NCBI RefSeq assembly: GCF_965215655.1
Contig: NZ_OZ244111.1
Span: 1,116,001-1,180,000, forward strand
Direction: 5' to 3'
Length of the DNA: 64,000 nucleotides
From: Nioella sp965215655
Lineage (GTDB): Bacteria; Pseudomonadota; Alphaproteobacteria; Rhodobacterales; Rhodobacteraceae
In this document: positions 42,637-52,564 of the stretch, in pieces
Position numbering within the stretch: the stretch's first letter is position 1
How the letters are laid out: each line of letters starts with the position of its first letter
Notes under the pieces: generated by a model
Told to the model about the DNA's origin: nothing
Database searches by the model: none
The model's input: only the letters and a program-made list of their open reading frames with translations
Made by a program: the position numbers and the translations under genes

Positions 42637-43542
42637 TCAGTCCAGCGGTGGCATGATGTGGCCGGACATGACCGGCACGGCGCTGCCAGCAACCTGGATG
42701 GCGGTGATCTTGCTGCCCGAACACGCGACCCTCAGCCCGATTTCCGAGGGGCGCCCCATCTCTACCCCCTGGATCAGGGTGAAGGCGGTGCTGCCCTCCG
42801 GGTCCAGATCGCCACCCGCCAAAAGCTGCGCCGCGAAGATGGCCGAGGCCGATCCGGTGGCGGGATCTTCCGGGATGCCATGATCAGGGGAAAACATGCG
42901 GGTGCGGAACGTATGGTCGCCCGCAGGAGTGTACAGGAACACCGATTCGTTGGTGTTGCGGGCCAGTTCGGCCCAGGCCGCGCCCGTGGGCTTGGCGGCG
43001 GCCAGCGCATGGGGGCCGGCCAGTGGCACGAACAGAAAATCGGGCCCGGCCTTCCAGACCCGCGGCACATGGCTGCCATAGCCGATCTGTCCCGCCGACA
43101 GGCCAAGCGCCTTGCCGATCAGTTCGGGGCTCGTGTCGCCACCAAGCGGGGCGGGCAGTTGCGGCGCGGTGAATTCCGCCCGGATCTGCCCGTCACGGCT
43201 GCTGACAGTCACGGGGACCAGTCCGGCCACTTCCTCCAGCGTGATCAGATCGTCCCAATCCGCGCCCTCGTTGCGCTGCCTGGCCAGATGAATGGCGCAG
43301 CCGATGGTGGGATGACCGGCAAAGGGAATCTCGGCCGTCGGGAAGAAAATGCGGACCTTGGCACTGTGTTCGGGGTCGTCGGGCGTCTGCACGAAAATGG
43401 TTTCCGACAGGTTGAATTCCCGCGCCATGGTCTGCATCTGCGCCGTGGTCAGCCCATCGGCCTGCTCAACGATGGCCAGCGGATTGCCGGTATAAGGCCG
43501 GTCAGTGAAAACATCGCAGGTGGCGAAGGGCAGGGCAGTCAT
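42637..43542 (-). CDS. PhzF-family isomerase/epimerase-like protein
   Basis: 301 residues with two similar halves. FATCDVFTDRPYTGNPLAIV and NLSETIFVQ (catalytic Glu) and PFAGHPTIGCA, with EDPATGSASAIFAA in the second half. Substrate unknown for most bacterial members. Start at 43542 (MTALPFATCDV). Confidence 0.9.
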   Translation of the reverse strand: MTALPFATCDVFTDRPYTGNPLAIVEQADGLTTAQMQTMAREFNLSETIFVQTPDDPEHSAKVRIFFPTAEIPFAGHPTIGCAIHLARQRNEGADWDDLITLEEVAGLVPVTVSSRDGQIRAEFTAPQLPAPLGGDTSPELIGKALGLSAGQIGYGSHVPRVWKAGPDFLFVPLAGPHALAAAKPTGAAWAELARNTNESVFLYTPAGDHTFRTRMFSPDHGIPEDPATGSASAIFAAQLLAGGDLDPEGSTAFTLIQGVEMGRPSEIGLRVACSGSKITAIQVAGSAVPVMSGHIMPPLD

Positions 43543-43664
43543 CGGGCAGGCCTTTCCATGGGAAGCGTCCAATCAGTTGGCGCTGAAAGCGGCTTGGGAT
43601 GCAAGACAAAGAAAACGGGCGGGGCATTGCTGCACCCGCCCGCCGAAGTCGCGAGGATGTGGGA

Positions 43665-44246
43665 TCAGAAGTGGAAGGCGACGCCGATCGACAGGGCGGT
43701 GCGGTCCAGTTCGGCCCCGGCGGGGACGCCCGTGCCCGACAGGTCCAGAACCGAGTGGCTCAGCTCGATGCGGCCGGACATCGTTTCGGTAAACATATGC
43801 TCGACACCCAGACCGAAGACCGCGCCGTCAAGATCGGGCGTGACCGCAGAGGTCGAGATGGCGAGATCGCCGGTCTGATAGCCCAAGCGGCCATAGATCA
43901 TCGTGTTGTCAAAGACATAGCCGGCGCGGGCGCTGATCGTCATCATGTTTTCGAGATCGACGACGGTGGCCCCGCCGGACACATTGTGACCGCCGGAGGC
44001 CCCGAAGCTCAGTTCGCCGCCGACAACCCAGTTGCTGTTCAGGGCATGGTTGTACCCTGCGAACAGCTCATAGCCCACAGCGTTGCTGATCGAGGAGGCC
44101 GAGAAGTTCGGGTCGAGCCCGACAGAGCTGATGGCAAGACCGCCATAGAAGCCGTCGAAGCTGGTCGCGTCGGCATGGGCCGAGGAGGCGGCAAGAGCGG
44201 CGGCGAGGGCAATGGCGGAGGCAAGGGGGGTAAAGGTTTTGGTCAT
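43665..44246 (-). CDS. outer-membrane beta-barrel protein
   Basis: 193 residues with signal peptide (SAHA cleavage near 25) and alternating beta strands ending in the aromatic FHF typical of outer-membrane barrels. The pattern DGFYGGLAISS and YELFAGYNHALNSNWVVGGELSFGAS fits the Opa/OmpA-like eight-stranded porin family. Confidence 0.82.
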   Translation of the reverse strand: MTKTFTPLASAIALAAALAASSAHADATSFDGFYGGLAISSVGLDPNFSASSISNAVGYELFAGYNHALNSNWVVGGELSFGASGGHNVSGGATVVDLENMMTISARAGYVFDNTMIYGRLGYQTGDLAISTSAVTPDLDGAVFGLGVEHMFTETMSGRIELSHSVLDLSGTGVPAGAELDRTALSIGVAFHF

Positions 44247-44424
44247 GATAAAAGTCCTTGGTCGTTTATGGCCTATGGCGGTGATGAGAAGCTGCTGAAA
44301 TGGCTTTCAAGGATAGGTCGTTGCAGGCCGGGTGACGGTTCAAAGACAGTGACAGAAAAGTTAACCCCCGCTCCGGACAACCGGGCGAGGGCAGAATTTT
44401 TCATTTAATTCAGTCAGTTGATCG

Positions 44425-46068
44425 TCATACGAGGCGCGAGTTTTCCTTTGCGGCGCGCACGAAATCGCGGAACAGCGGGTGCGGCTCGAACGGTTTCGAC
44501 TTCAGCTCTGGGTGAAACTGGACGCCGATGAACCACGGATGGCCCTCATGTTCGACGATCTCGGGCAGCGCGCCATCGGGCGACATGCCGGAGAAGATCA
44601 GCCCCTTTTCCTCCAGCGCCTCACGATACTTGATATCGACCTCATAGCGGTGGCGATGGCGTTCCTCGATCGCGCAGGAGCCGTAAACTTTCGACACCAG
44701 CGACCCTTCTTTCAGCGTCGCGTCATAGGCGCCGAGCCGCATGGTGCCGCCCTTGTCGTCATCGACCTTGCGTTTCACCGTGTAGTTGCCCTGCACCCAC
44801 TCCTTGAGGTGATAGACCACAGGGGTGAATCGTTTCTTGCCGGATTCATGGTCGAACTCTTCCGACCCGGCATCGCCCAGATCGGCAAGGTTCCGCGCCG
44901 CTTCGATTACCGCCATCTGCATCCCCAGACAGATGCCGAGATAGGGCACCTTGTGTTCGCGGGCAAACTGCGCGGCCTTGATCTTGCCCTCGGTGCCCCG
45001 CTCGCCAAAGCCGCCGGGGACGAGGATCGCGTCGAAGGCTTCCAGATAGGGCACCGGGTCTTCGCGGTCGAAGATCTCGGCGTCGATCCATTCGGCCTTG
45101 ACCTTCACCCGGTTGGCCATGCCGCCATGGGTCAGCGCCTCCTTGATGGACTTGTAGGCGTCTTCGAGCTGAACGTATTTGCCGACGATGGCGATGCGCA
45201 CCTCGCCATCGGTGTTGTGGATGCGGTCCGCCACGTCATGCCAGACGCTCAGATCCGGGCGCGGGGCGGGCGAGATGCCGAACGCGTCCAGTACCGCCTG
45301 ATCGAGCCCCTCGCGGTGATAGGCCAGCGGTGCCTCGTAGATGGAATTGAGGTCATAGGCCGCGACCACCGCCTCCTTTCGGACGTTACAGAACAGCGCG
45401 ATCTTCTCGCGTTCCTTGTCGGGGATCGGCTGCTCCGAGCGGCAGACCAGCACATCGGGCGCGATGCCGATGGATTGCAATTCCTTGACGCTGTGCTGCG
45501 TGGGCTTGGTCTTCAACTCACCCGAGGCGGCCAGATAGGGCAGCAGCGTGAGGTGCATGAAGATACATTGCCCGCGCGGCTGGTCGTGGCTGAACTGGCG
45601 GATGGCCTCGAAAAACGGCAGGCCCTCGATATCGCCCACGGTGCCGCCGATTTCGCACAGCATGAAATCAACGTCGTCTTCGCCAATCGCCAGGAAGTCC
45701 TTGATCTCATTGGTGACGTGGGGAACCACCTGAATGGTCTTGCCCAGATATTCGCCGCGCCGCTCTTTCTCCAGCACGTTGGAATAGATTCGGCCCGAGC
45801 TGACGGAATCGGTCTTGCAGGCGGGAACCCCGGTGAAGCGTTCGTAATGGCCGAGGTCCAGATCGGTTTCAGCCCCGTCATCGGTGACGAACACCTCGCC
45901 ATGTTCAAAGGGCGACATGGTGCCGGGATCGATGTTCAGATAGGGGTCGAGCTTGCGCAGCCTGACTGTGAAGCCACGGGCTTGCAACAGCGACCCCAGA
46001 GCCGCGGATGCCAGACCTTTCCCGAGCGAGGACACAACCCCGCCGGTGATGAAGATGTATCGCGCCAT
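44425..46068 (-). CDS. pyrG: CTP synthase
   Basis: 547-residue enzyme making CTP from UTP and glutamine. N-terminal MARYIFITGGVVSSLGKGLASA and the synthase domain, then a GATase domain with GICLGMQ (Cys) and the C-terminal WFIGVQFHPELKSKP triad His/Glu. Start at 46068. secG lies 163 bases upstream on the same strand. Confidence 0.97.
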   Translation of the reverse strand: MARYIFITGGVVSSLGKGLASAALGSLLQARGFTVRLRKLDPYLNIDPGTMSPFEHGEVFVTDDGAETDLDLGHYERFTGVPACKTDSVSSGRIYSNVLEKERRGEYLGKTIQVVPHVTNEIKDFLAIGEDDVDFMLCEIGGTVGDIEGLPFFEAIRQFSHDQPRGQCIFMHLTLLPYLAASGELKTKPTQHSVKELQSIGIAPDVLVCRSEQPIPDKEREKIALFCNVRKEAVVAAYDLNSIYEAPLAYHREGLDQAVLDAFGISPAPRPDLSVWHDVADRIHNTDGEVRIAIVGKYVQLEDAYKSIKEALTHGGMANRVKVKAEWIDAEIFDREDPVPYLEAFDAILVPGGFGERGTEGKIKAAQFAREHKVPYLGICLGMQMAVIEAARNLADLGDAGSEEFDHESGKKRFTPVVYHLKEWVQGNYTVKRKVDDDKGGTMRLGAYDATLKEGSLVSKVYGSCAIEERHRHRYEVDIKYREALEEKGLIFSGMSPDGALPEIVEHEGHPWFIGVQFHPELKSKPFEPHPLFRDFVRAAKENSRLV

Positions 46069-46231
46069 GTGGTGCAATCCCCCGTGCCGGACCGGTCAGC
46101 CAAATACGGCAAATCCCGGTCGCTCAATCCCTATTTCACGGGATTTGAGGATAACAGGATTCGCACGGTCAGGGCAAGCCGGCCGCTAGATGGTGTTTGA
46201 ATAAGGGCCGTAACCCCAAGATTTATTGAGA

Positions 46232-46600
46232 TCAGTCAGCGCGCGGTGGAACCAGCGGCGCATCGGTTTCAGCGGGCGGAAGCAACGGACCGTCCCCCGG
46301 AAGGGCCGGAACCGCGGTGTCTTCCGAAGATTCGGCAGGCGCTGCCCCGATGCGGTCGAGCACCGAGCCGCCAGAAGAATTCTGGGCGGCAATGATGGTA
46401 AGGGTCAGCGAGGTGGCCAGAAATGCAATCGCGAAGATCCAGGTGATCTTGCCAAGTGCCGTTGACGCCTGGCGCCCGGTCATTGCGCCGCCACCGCCAC
46501 CACCCATGCCGAGACCGCCACCTTCGGACCGCTGTAGCAGAACCACACCAATCAGACAGATGGCCAGGATCAGGTGGACGACGAGGATGACGTTTTCCAT
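46232..46600 (-). CDS. secG: preprotein translocase subunit SecG
   Basis: 122 residues: two membrane helices (about 4-22 and 52-71) separated by LLQRSEGGGLGMGGGGGGAMTGRQASTALGKIT, the SecG signature. The tail (residues 75-122) is acidic and proline rich, longer than in E. coli. Confidence 0.93.
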   Translation of the reverse strand: MENVILVVHLILAICLIGVVLLQRSEGGGLGMGGGGGGAMTGRQASTALGKITWIFAIAFLATSLTLTIIAAQNSSGGSVLDRIGAAPAESSEDTAVPALPGDGPLLPPAETDAPLVPPRAD

Positions 46601-46824
46601 GTGGGCAGCTTCCCGGGCCTTGCATTCTTTGGAGCCTACTTATGGGATGCGTCAGGCCGCCGCAAGAGCCTTCACCATGCAGTTGCAGCACGAATTGCCG
46701 GGAATGTGCGCTCGACCGGGCTGTGCCGCGCGGGGCTGCGTCCATTCGGGCCACACTTTCCGGTTTCACAGGCGCAAGGCCATCGCTATACACGGCCCGG
46801 TTTGATCAGGAAGGAACCTCGGAC

Positions 46825-48120
46825 ATGGCCAATGTGGTTGTCGTGGGCGCCCAGTGGGGCGACGAAGGCAAGGGCAAGATCGTCGACTGGCTGAGCGAGC
46901 GTGCAGACGTCATCGCCCGGTTCCAGGGCGGGCATAATGCCGGCCATACGCTGGTCATCGACGGCAAGGTCTACAAGCTGCACGCGCTGCCTTCCGGCGT
47001 AGTGCGCGGCGGCAAGCTTTCCGTCATCGGCAATGGCGTGGTGCTGGACCCGTGGCACCTGATGAACGAGATCGCCACCGTGCGTGAACAGGGGGTGGAG
47101 ATCACGCCCGAGACCCTGATGATCGCCGAGAACACGCCGCTGATCCTGCCCATCCATGGCGAGCTTGACCGCGCCCGCGAAGAGGCCGCCAGCAAGGGCA
47201 CCAAGATCGGCACCACCGGGCGCGGCATCGGCCCCGCCTATGAAGACAAGGTGGGCCGCCGGTCCATCCGTGTCGCTGATCTGGCGGATGAGGCCACCCT
47301 GATCGCCCGCGTTGACCGCGCGCTGCAACATCACGACCCGCTGCGCCGTGGGCTGGGGATCGACCCCGTCGACCGCGACGCGCTGATCGCTGCGTTGAAA
47401 GAGATCGCGCCGCAGATCCTGCCCTTTGCCGCGCCGGTCTGGAAGGTGCTGAACGAAAAGCGCCGTGCCGGTAAGCGTATCCTTTTTGAAGGCGCTCAGG
47501 GGGCGCTGCTGGATATCGACTTCGGCACCTATCCCTTCGTGACCTCTTCGAACGTCATCGCCGGACAGGCCGCGACCGGCGTGGGCATCGGCCCCAATGC
47601 GATTGATTTCGTCCTGGGCATAGTCAAGGCCTACACCACCCGCGTCGGCGAAGGCCCGTTCCCGACCGAGTTGGAGGACGAGGACGGCCAGCGCCTTGGC
47701 GAACGCGGCCACGAATTCGGCACCACCACGGGCCGCAAGCGCCGCTGCGGCTGGTTCGATGCCTGCCTTGTGCGCCAGACCTGTGCAACAAGCGGCATCA
47801 ACGGCATCTCGCTGACCAAGCTCGACGTTCTGGACGGGTTCGAAACCCTGAAAATCTGCGTGGCCTATGATCTGGACGGCGAACGGCTGGACTATCTGCC
47901 CACGGCGGCGGATCAGCAGGCCCGCTGCACACCGATCTACGAGGAAATGCCCGGCTGGTCGGAATCGACCGAGGGCGCGCGGTCCTGGGCCGATTTGCCC
48001 GCCAATGCGATCAAGTATGTACGCCGGGTCGAGGAGCTGATCCAATGCCCCGTCGCGCTTCTGTCCACCAGCCCGGAGCGGGACGACACGATCCTCGTGA
48101 CCGACCCGTTTGCCGACTGA
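46825..48120 (+). CDS. purA: adenylosuccinate synthetase
   Basis: 431-residue purine enzyme: IMP + aspartate + GTP to adenylosuccinate. MANVVVVGAQWGDEGKGKIVDWLSERADVIARFQGGHNAGHT is the N-terminal active site (Asp13, Lys16 region) and TTTGRKRRCGWFDA is present. ATG at 46825 with AGGAAGG upstream; the longer frame from 46642 has no reason to be used. Stop overlaps the next start by one base. Confidence 0.97.
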   Translation: MANVVVVGAQWGDEGKGKIVDWLSERADVIARFQGGHNAGHTLVIDGKVYKLHALPSGVVRGGKLSVIGNGVVLDPWHLMNEIATVREQGVEITPETLMIAENTPLILPIHGELDRAREEAASKGTKIGTTGRGIGPAYEDKVGRRSIRVADLADEATLIARVDRALQHHDPLRRGLGIDPVDRDALIAALKEIAPQILPFAAPVWKVLNEKRRAGKRILFEGAQGALLDIDFGTYPFVTSSNVIAGQAATGVGIGPNAIDFVLGIVKAYTTRVGEGPFPTELEDEDGQRLGERGHEFGTTTGRKRRCGWFDACLVRQTCATSGINGISLTKLDVLDGFETLKICVAYDLDGERLDYLPTAADQQARCTPIYEEMPGWSESTEGARSWADLPANAIKYVRRVEELIQCPVALLSTSPERDDTILVTDPFAD

Positions 48121-48359
48121 TGGCGCTGTCCTACAAAGCGCGGCGCCGCTGGTCGCTGATCATTCTGCTGGTGGGGCTGCCGGTCTATATCGGGCTGGCC
48201 TGGTTCCTGCTGAGCCTGTTTGACCGGCCCTCCATCCTGCTGGAACTGGGCATCTATGTTGCCCTCGGCATCCTGTGGGCGCTGCCCTTCCGCGCCATCT
48301 TCAAGGGCGTGGGACAGGCCGACCCCGATGCCGGGCACGACGAAAACCCGGGCGACTAG
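48120..48359 (+). CDS. DUF2842 small membrane protein
   Basis: 79 residues with two helices (about 12-31 and 39-57), then a basic-acidic tail. DUF2842 is typical of Rhodobacterales and usually follows purA. Its ATG starts within the purA stop (TGATG). Function unknown. Confidence 0.85.
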   Translation: MALSYKARRRWSLIILLVGLPVYIGLAWFLLSLFDRPSILLELGIYVALGILWALPFRAIFKGVGQADPDAGHDENPGD

Positions 48360-48393
48360 GCCCGGGCGCGGTTTCGCGTGAGATGCTGCCGGA

Positions 48394-50814
48394 TCAATCG
48401 TTCGAATAGGGCGAGCGTGGCGATAGCCGGAACTGACCGCGCCGGATCTTCTCGATCTGGCCGTCATTGAGAACCCTGCCAAAGGCGCGGATCGCCTCTT
48501 CGCGGGTGACGCTGTCGCCGGGGCGGTCCTGCACCATGCGGATGACTTCCGAGCGGCTGAAGACCTGCTGACCGCGCTGCACGGCCAGAAAGCCGCAGGC
48601 AGCCGAGGCCACTTCGGTGAGGTCCTCGATGTCCTTTTCTTGCAGGAAGGCGTGAAAGCTCTGGTCCGTGTCGAACAGGTTTTCCTCGGGCTCGGGCATG
48701 CGCGTCACGCGATCATTCGCGGCCAGCGTCAATGGCGCGGCCTGATCCTCGTCCCGGTCCTCCTGCTGCGCATGGGCCAGGGCGGCCCCACCACGGGTCA
48801 CGCGGCGCGGGCGCACGATGCTGGCCTGCGGGGCGGGGCGGTTGTTGCCCTCGTCGACGCGCTGTTCGGACACCAGAACCAGCGGGGTCTGGCGCGGCTG
48901 TTCGCTGGCCGGGCGGTCGGACCGGCGACGGCCGTTGTTCTGAACCCGGCGCGGGCGCATGACCTGCGCCAGATCTTCGCGATACTGGGCGGTATCGTCG
49001 CGCGGCTCCTGAGGGCCGGTCAGCTGTTCTTCGGCGGCACGGGCCGCGACGGCGGCTTTCAGGTGTTCGATATTGGCCCGGCGACGGGTGCTTTCATCGG
49101 TGGACAGGTGGCTGTCGGTTGCGTCGAACAGGCGGCTGACATTGGCCTCGGCCACATCGCCGCCGCTCATGTGCTGGCGGCGGGCTTCGCGTTCGGCGCG
49201 GCGGGCTTCGCGTTCGGCTTCTATCTGCGCCAGCTCGCGCTGCAACTCGGCTTCTGCATCCGGTGCCAGGGTGGCGTCCTCCTCGGCGGGAACGTCCACC
49301 GCAGCCGTTTCCTCCGTTGCGGCGGGGCTGGCATCAGCGGTTTCGGGCGCATTCTGTGCCTCGGGCGCGCGGCCACGGATCACCCAGACACGCGGGGCTC
49401 GGGCGGGCGCTTGTGCTGACGCGGGTTCAGCCTCGGGGGCGTCCTGTTCGGCTTCGGCGGCGACAGGTTGGGATTCGGTCACGGCCTCCGGGGCGGTATC
49501 TTCTGCCGCTTCAGCGGCCGGACCATCGGAAAAAGGGTCGCTATCATCTTCGTCCTCGCTGTATCCGGTCGCGGGAGCGGCCTCTTCGTCCTCTTCCATG
49601 GCCACGACGCGGCGGATGCGGGCCAGCTTGGCGGCCACGCTGTCGGGGTCGGGATAGCTGTCCTCGGCGGGTTCGCGTGCCGTCTCGGACAGTTCTTCAA
49701 CGACCTCTTGCGCCTGATCCGAGACCTCTTCCGCCAGGGTGGTGGCGGTGTTTTCGATTTCCTCGGCGGCGTCTTCGATCACGTCATCGGCGGCAGCGAT
49801 GCTGTCCGCCAGTGCGGCAGCGATATCCTCTGCGGCGTCGTCTGTGTCGTCTTCGGTCTCGGCAATGGCTTGCGGGGCTTCGGCGGCATCATCTTCCAGA
49901 TCGTCATCCGAAACCGTCGCCATGGCCTGCATCACGGCGGACAGCGTGTCCTCTCCGGCTTCGCCGGGTTCGGCGGTGTCGGGCAGAGCGTTTTCGGCCC
50001 CGGACTCCGCTGCGTCCACTGTGGCCTCTTTTTCGGGCTCTTCGCCGGCAGCAGCCTCGGCAGGATCTGCCATGGCAGCGGCAAAGGCGGCACCGGCCAT
50101 TGCAGCGGCTGCGGCGATGGAATCGCTGCGGGGGGCCTCTGCCTGCGGTTCGGCCTCTGCATCTGCAACTGCTTCGGGCTGGTCGTTTATGGCGGCGACA
50201 GCGTCTGCCTCGGATTCTGCGTCAGCGGTTTCCCCGGTCTCCGCTTCGTCGGCGGGTTCCTCCACGGACGGGGTGCTGTCCGCAACGACTGCTTGCGTCG
50301 CATCCTCTGCCGCGGGGTCCTCTACGGACTCGGCCTGATCATCTTCAGCAGCGTCATCTTCTGCAGCAGGCGCATCCCCGGCTTCCGCGGCCTCTTCGCG
50401 CATTTCCGCCGGCTCTGCTTCGGCCTCTGGTGCTTCCATCTCGGGCGCAGCATCAGTATCAGCGTCTTCCGCGTCAGAGATTTCCGCCGCCATTTGCGGA
50501 GCCGCAGCCTCCGTCACATCGCCCGCATCCAGCGGTTCCGCGTCATCTGCATCACGATAGGCCGAGGGGCGCAGCAGCAGGCCACTTTCCATGATCCGCG
50601 CATCGACGCGGGCCTGGATGGCGTCTTCGGTGATCCGGTGCAGCATCTCGGTGTCGGGGGTCGGGGGTTCCGCCCCGAAGAACCTGTCACCAGCGGCGAG
50701 ATCACGGAAATATTCCGCAATGGCCTTCATTGCTTCGAACGGATTGTCGAACCCTTCCAAGGTGCAGGAGAACGTCCCGTAGGATACTGTAAGGATCTTG
50801 TTTTCGTCGCTCAT
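48394..50814 (-). CDS. large acidic low-complexity protein with conserved ends
   Basis: 806 residues, dominated by Ala, Glu and Asp from about residue 75 to 530, with no signal peptide or membrane segment. The N-terminus (residues 1-80, ILTVSYGTFSCTLEGFDNPFEAMKAIAEYFRDL) and the C-terminus (about 690-806) are ordered-looking and conserved in type. Near residues 555-680 it turns basic (EREARRAEREARRQ; RRVQNNGRRRSDR). The long frames on the opposite strand here are its shadows. It may be a scaffold or condensate-forming protein; function unknown. Confidence 0.7.
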   Translation of the reverse strand: MSDENKILTVSYGTFSCTLEGFDNPFEAMKAIAEYFRDLAAGDRFFGAEPPTPDTEMLHRITEDAIQARVDARIMESGLLLRPSAYRDADDAEPLDAGDVTEAAAPQMAAEISDAEDADTDAAPEMEAPEAEAEPAEMREEAAEAGDAPAAEDDAAEDDQAESVEDPAAEDATQAVVADSTPSVEEPADEAETGETADAESEADAVAAINDQPEAVADAEAEPQAEAPRSDSIAAAAAMAGAAFAAAMADPAEAAAGEEPEKEATVDAAESGAENALPDTAEPGEAGEDTLSAVMQAMATVSDDDLEDDAAEAPQAIAETEDDTDDAAEDIAAALADSIAAADDVIEDAAEEIENTATTLAEEVSDQAQEVVEELSETAREPAEDSYPDPDSVAAKLARIRRVVAMEEDEEAAPATGYSEDEDDSDPFSDGPAAEAAEDTAPEAVTESQPVAAEAEQDAPEAEPASAQAPARAPRVWVIRGRAPEAQNAPETADASPAATEETAAVDVPAEEDATLAPDAEAELQRELAQIEAEREARRAEREARRQHMSGGDVAEANVSRLFDATDSHLSTDESTRRRANIEHLKAAVAARAAEEQLTGPQEPRDDTAQYREDLAQVMRPRRVQNNGRRRSDRPASEQPRQTPLVLVSEQRVDEGNNRPAPQASIVRPRRVTRGGAALAHAQQEDRDEDQAAPLTLAANDRVTRMPEPEENLFDTDQSFHAFLQEKDIEDLTEVASAACGFLAVQRGQQVFSRSEVIRMVQDRPGDSVTREEAIRAFGRVLNDGQIEKIRRGQFRLSPRSPYSND

Positions 50815-50917
50815 GGCTCAATCTCTGCTCGTCCGAGTTCGATCCCGGAATTTACCATCTTGAGAAAAGGTGTAACAAACCTATTCCAGCCAAACGGGAC
50901 GGCATTGGGGCCATTCA

Positions 50918-51613
50918 GTGATTTCTGACGCGAAAAACGGCGAGAATTTGGAAAGCGCATCTGGGTCCTTCCGATATGACACTTTGGTGACAATATTGGG
51001 CGGTGGCGACGTTAGCACAGGTGATCTTGCCGATTCCTTGAGAAAAGCGCCAGTGCTGGTGGCGGCCGATGGGGCGGCCGACCGGGCGCTGGAACTGGGA
51101 TATGTGCCCGATCTGGTGGTTGGCGATTTCGATTCCCTGTCGGCAAGGGCCCGCGCAGAGTTGCCTGCGGACAGGTTGATTCACGTGTCCGAGCAGGAAA
51201 GCACCGATTTCGAGAAGGCGTTGGCCCGAATCGATGCACCCGGCGTGCTGGCGCTCGGGATGACGGGACGGCGCACCGATCATGAACTGGCCGCCTGGCA
51301 CACACTGATGCGCTGCACTGTCCCGCGCTGCATTGTCGTGGCCGAGCAGGATATCGTCTTTCTCTGCCCGCCCGCCTTGCGGCTGGCGCTGCCCGTCGGG
51401 ACGCGGCTGTCCTTGTTTCCCATGGCTGCCGTCAGTGGCAGTTCGGACGGGCTGCAATGGCCCATTGACGGCATTGCCTTCGCGCCGGGGCGGGCCATCG
51501 GCACCTCGAACCGGGTGGTGGCCGAAGAGGTGTGCCTTGAGGTTGATGAGCCTGCGATGCTGGTGATCCTACCAAAAGAGCACCTTCCCGCGGCGGTTTC
51601 GGCGCTGTTCTGA
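50918..51613 (+). CDS. thiamine pyrophosphokinase
   Basis: 231 residues. DLVVGDFDSLS (metal/ATP site) and STDFEKALA are the TPK signatures, with GMTGRRTDHELA. GTG start at 50918, divergent from the acidic-protein gene 103 bases away. Confidence 0.92.
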   Translation: MISDAKNGENLESASGSFRYDTLVTILGGGDVSTGDLADSLRKAPVLVAADGAADRALELGYVPDLVVGDFDSLSARARAELPADRLIHVSEQESTDFEKALARIDAPGVLALGMTGRRTDHELAAWHTLMRCTVPRCIVVAEQDIVFLCPPALRLALPVGTRLSLFPMAAVSGSSDGLQWPIDGIAFAPGRAIGTSNRVVAEEVCLEVDEPAMLVILPKEHLPAAVSALF

Positions 51614-51684
51614 GGGGTTTTTCCCTCGCACCGCGCGGCCTGCTTGTGTAATAGCCTCGTGACGGAACCAAAACGGGCAAGCCG

Positions 51685-52473
51685 ATGACCGCAGAGCTCT
51701 CTCCTATAGATAAAGCCAAGTTCGTGGCCGCCAAGCGGGCGGTGGATTATGTCGAGGACGGCATGCGCGTCGGGCTCGGCACTGGATCGACCGCCGCATG
51801 GATGGTGCGCTGTCTGGGCGAAATGGTGCGCGAAGAGGGCATTCGGGTGACCGGCGTGGCCACCTCGACCCGCACGGCCGATCTGGCGCGGCAGGTCGGT
51901 GTGCCGATTTCCACCCTCGATGAGGTCAAGTGGCTGGACCTGACCATTGACGGAGCCGACGAATACGATCCGCATCTGAACCTGATCAAGGGCGGTGGCG
52001 GCGCGCTGTTGCAGGAAAAGATTGTTGCGACCGCGTCGGATCAGATGATCGTGATCGCGGATGCGACCAAGCAGGTGGAAACGCTTGGCGCGTTCCCTCT
52101 GCCGGTGGAGGTGATCCCCTTCGGCTGGCAGACCTCCAAGGCGCTGATCGAGGAAATGCTCGGCAATCTCGACGTTCTGGGAACCACGACCTCGCTGCGT
52201 CTGGCCAATGACCAGCCCTTCCGCACGGATGAGGGCAACTTCATTCTCGACCTGCATTTGCGCCATATTCCCAACCCGCAACAGCTTTCTCTGGTGCTCA
52301 ACCAGATCCCCGGCGTCGTGGAAAACGGGTTGTTCCTGGATATCTGCGATATCGTGATCATCGGCGCGGGCGATGGCAGCGTCGAAGTGCGCGACATCAA
52401 TAACGGCACCGTCGAACACGAGCAGATCGACATCATCGACACCGATAACCTGTTCTTGGACGTCTCGGACTGA
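51685..52473 (+). CDS. rpiA: ribose-5-phosphate isomerase A
   Basis: 262 residues, interconverting ribose-5-P and ribulose-5-P. GLGTGSTAAWMV (phosphate site), TIDGADEYD and KGGGGALLQEK (catalytic) are complete. About 90 bases before gor. Confidence 0.96.
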   Translation: MTAELSPIDKAKFVAAKRAVDYVEDGMRVGLGTGSTAAWMVRCLGEMVREEGIRVTGVATSTRTADLARQVGVPISTLDEVKWLDLTIDGADEYDPHLNLIKGGGGALLQEKIVATASDQMIVIADATKQVETLGAFPLPVEVIPFGWQTSKALIEEMLGNLDVLGTTTSLRLANDQPFRTDEGNFILDLHLRHIPNPQQLSLVLNQIPGVVENGLFLDICDIVIIGAGDGSVEVRDINNGTVEHEQIDIIDTDNLFLDVSD

Positions 52474-52564
52474 TGCACGGGGGCTTGTGCGCTGATGCGT
52501 ATGGCCTTTTCGCAGGCAAACCCCTAGCTGCGGCACGTCACAAACAGCGATTGAGGAGCAGGCC

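Noticed and set aside
44479..46200. 573-residue frame on the + strand
   Set aside because: Exact antisense shadow of pyrG, whose protein is fully conserved on the minus strand.
49468..50928. 486-residue and neighbouring long frames opposite the acidic protein
   Set aside because: They arise because GCN/GAN codons of the acidic protein give open complementary frames; the translations are compositionally odd and match no family.
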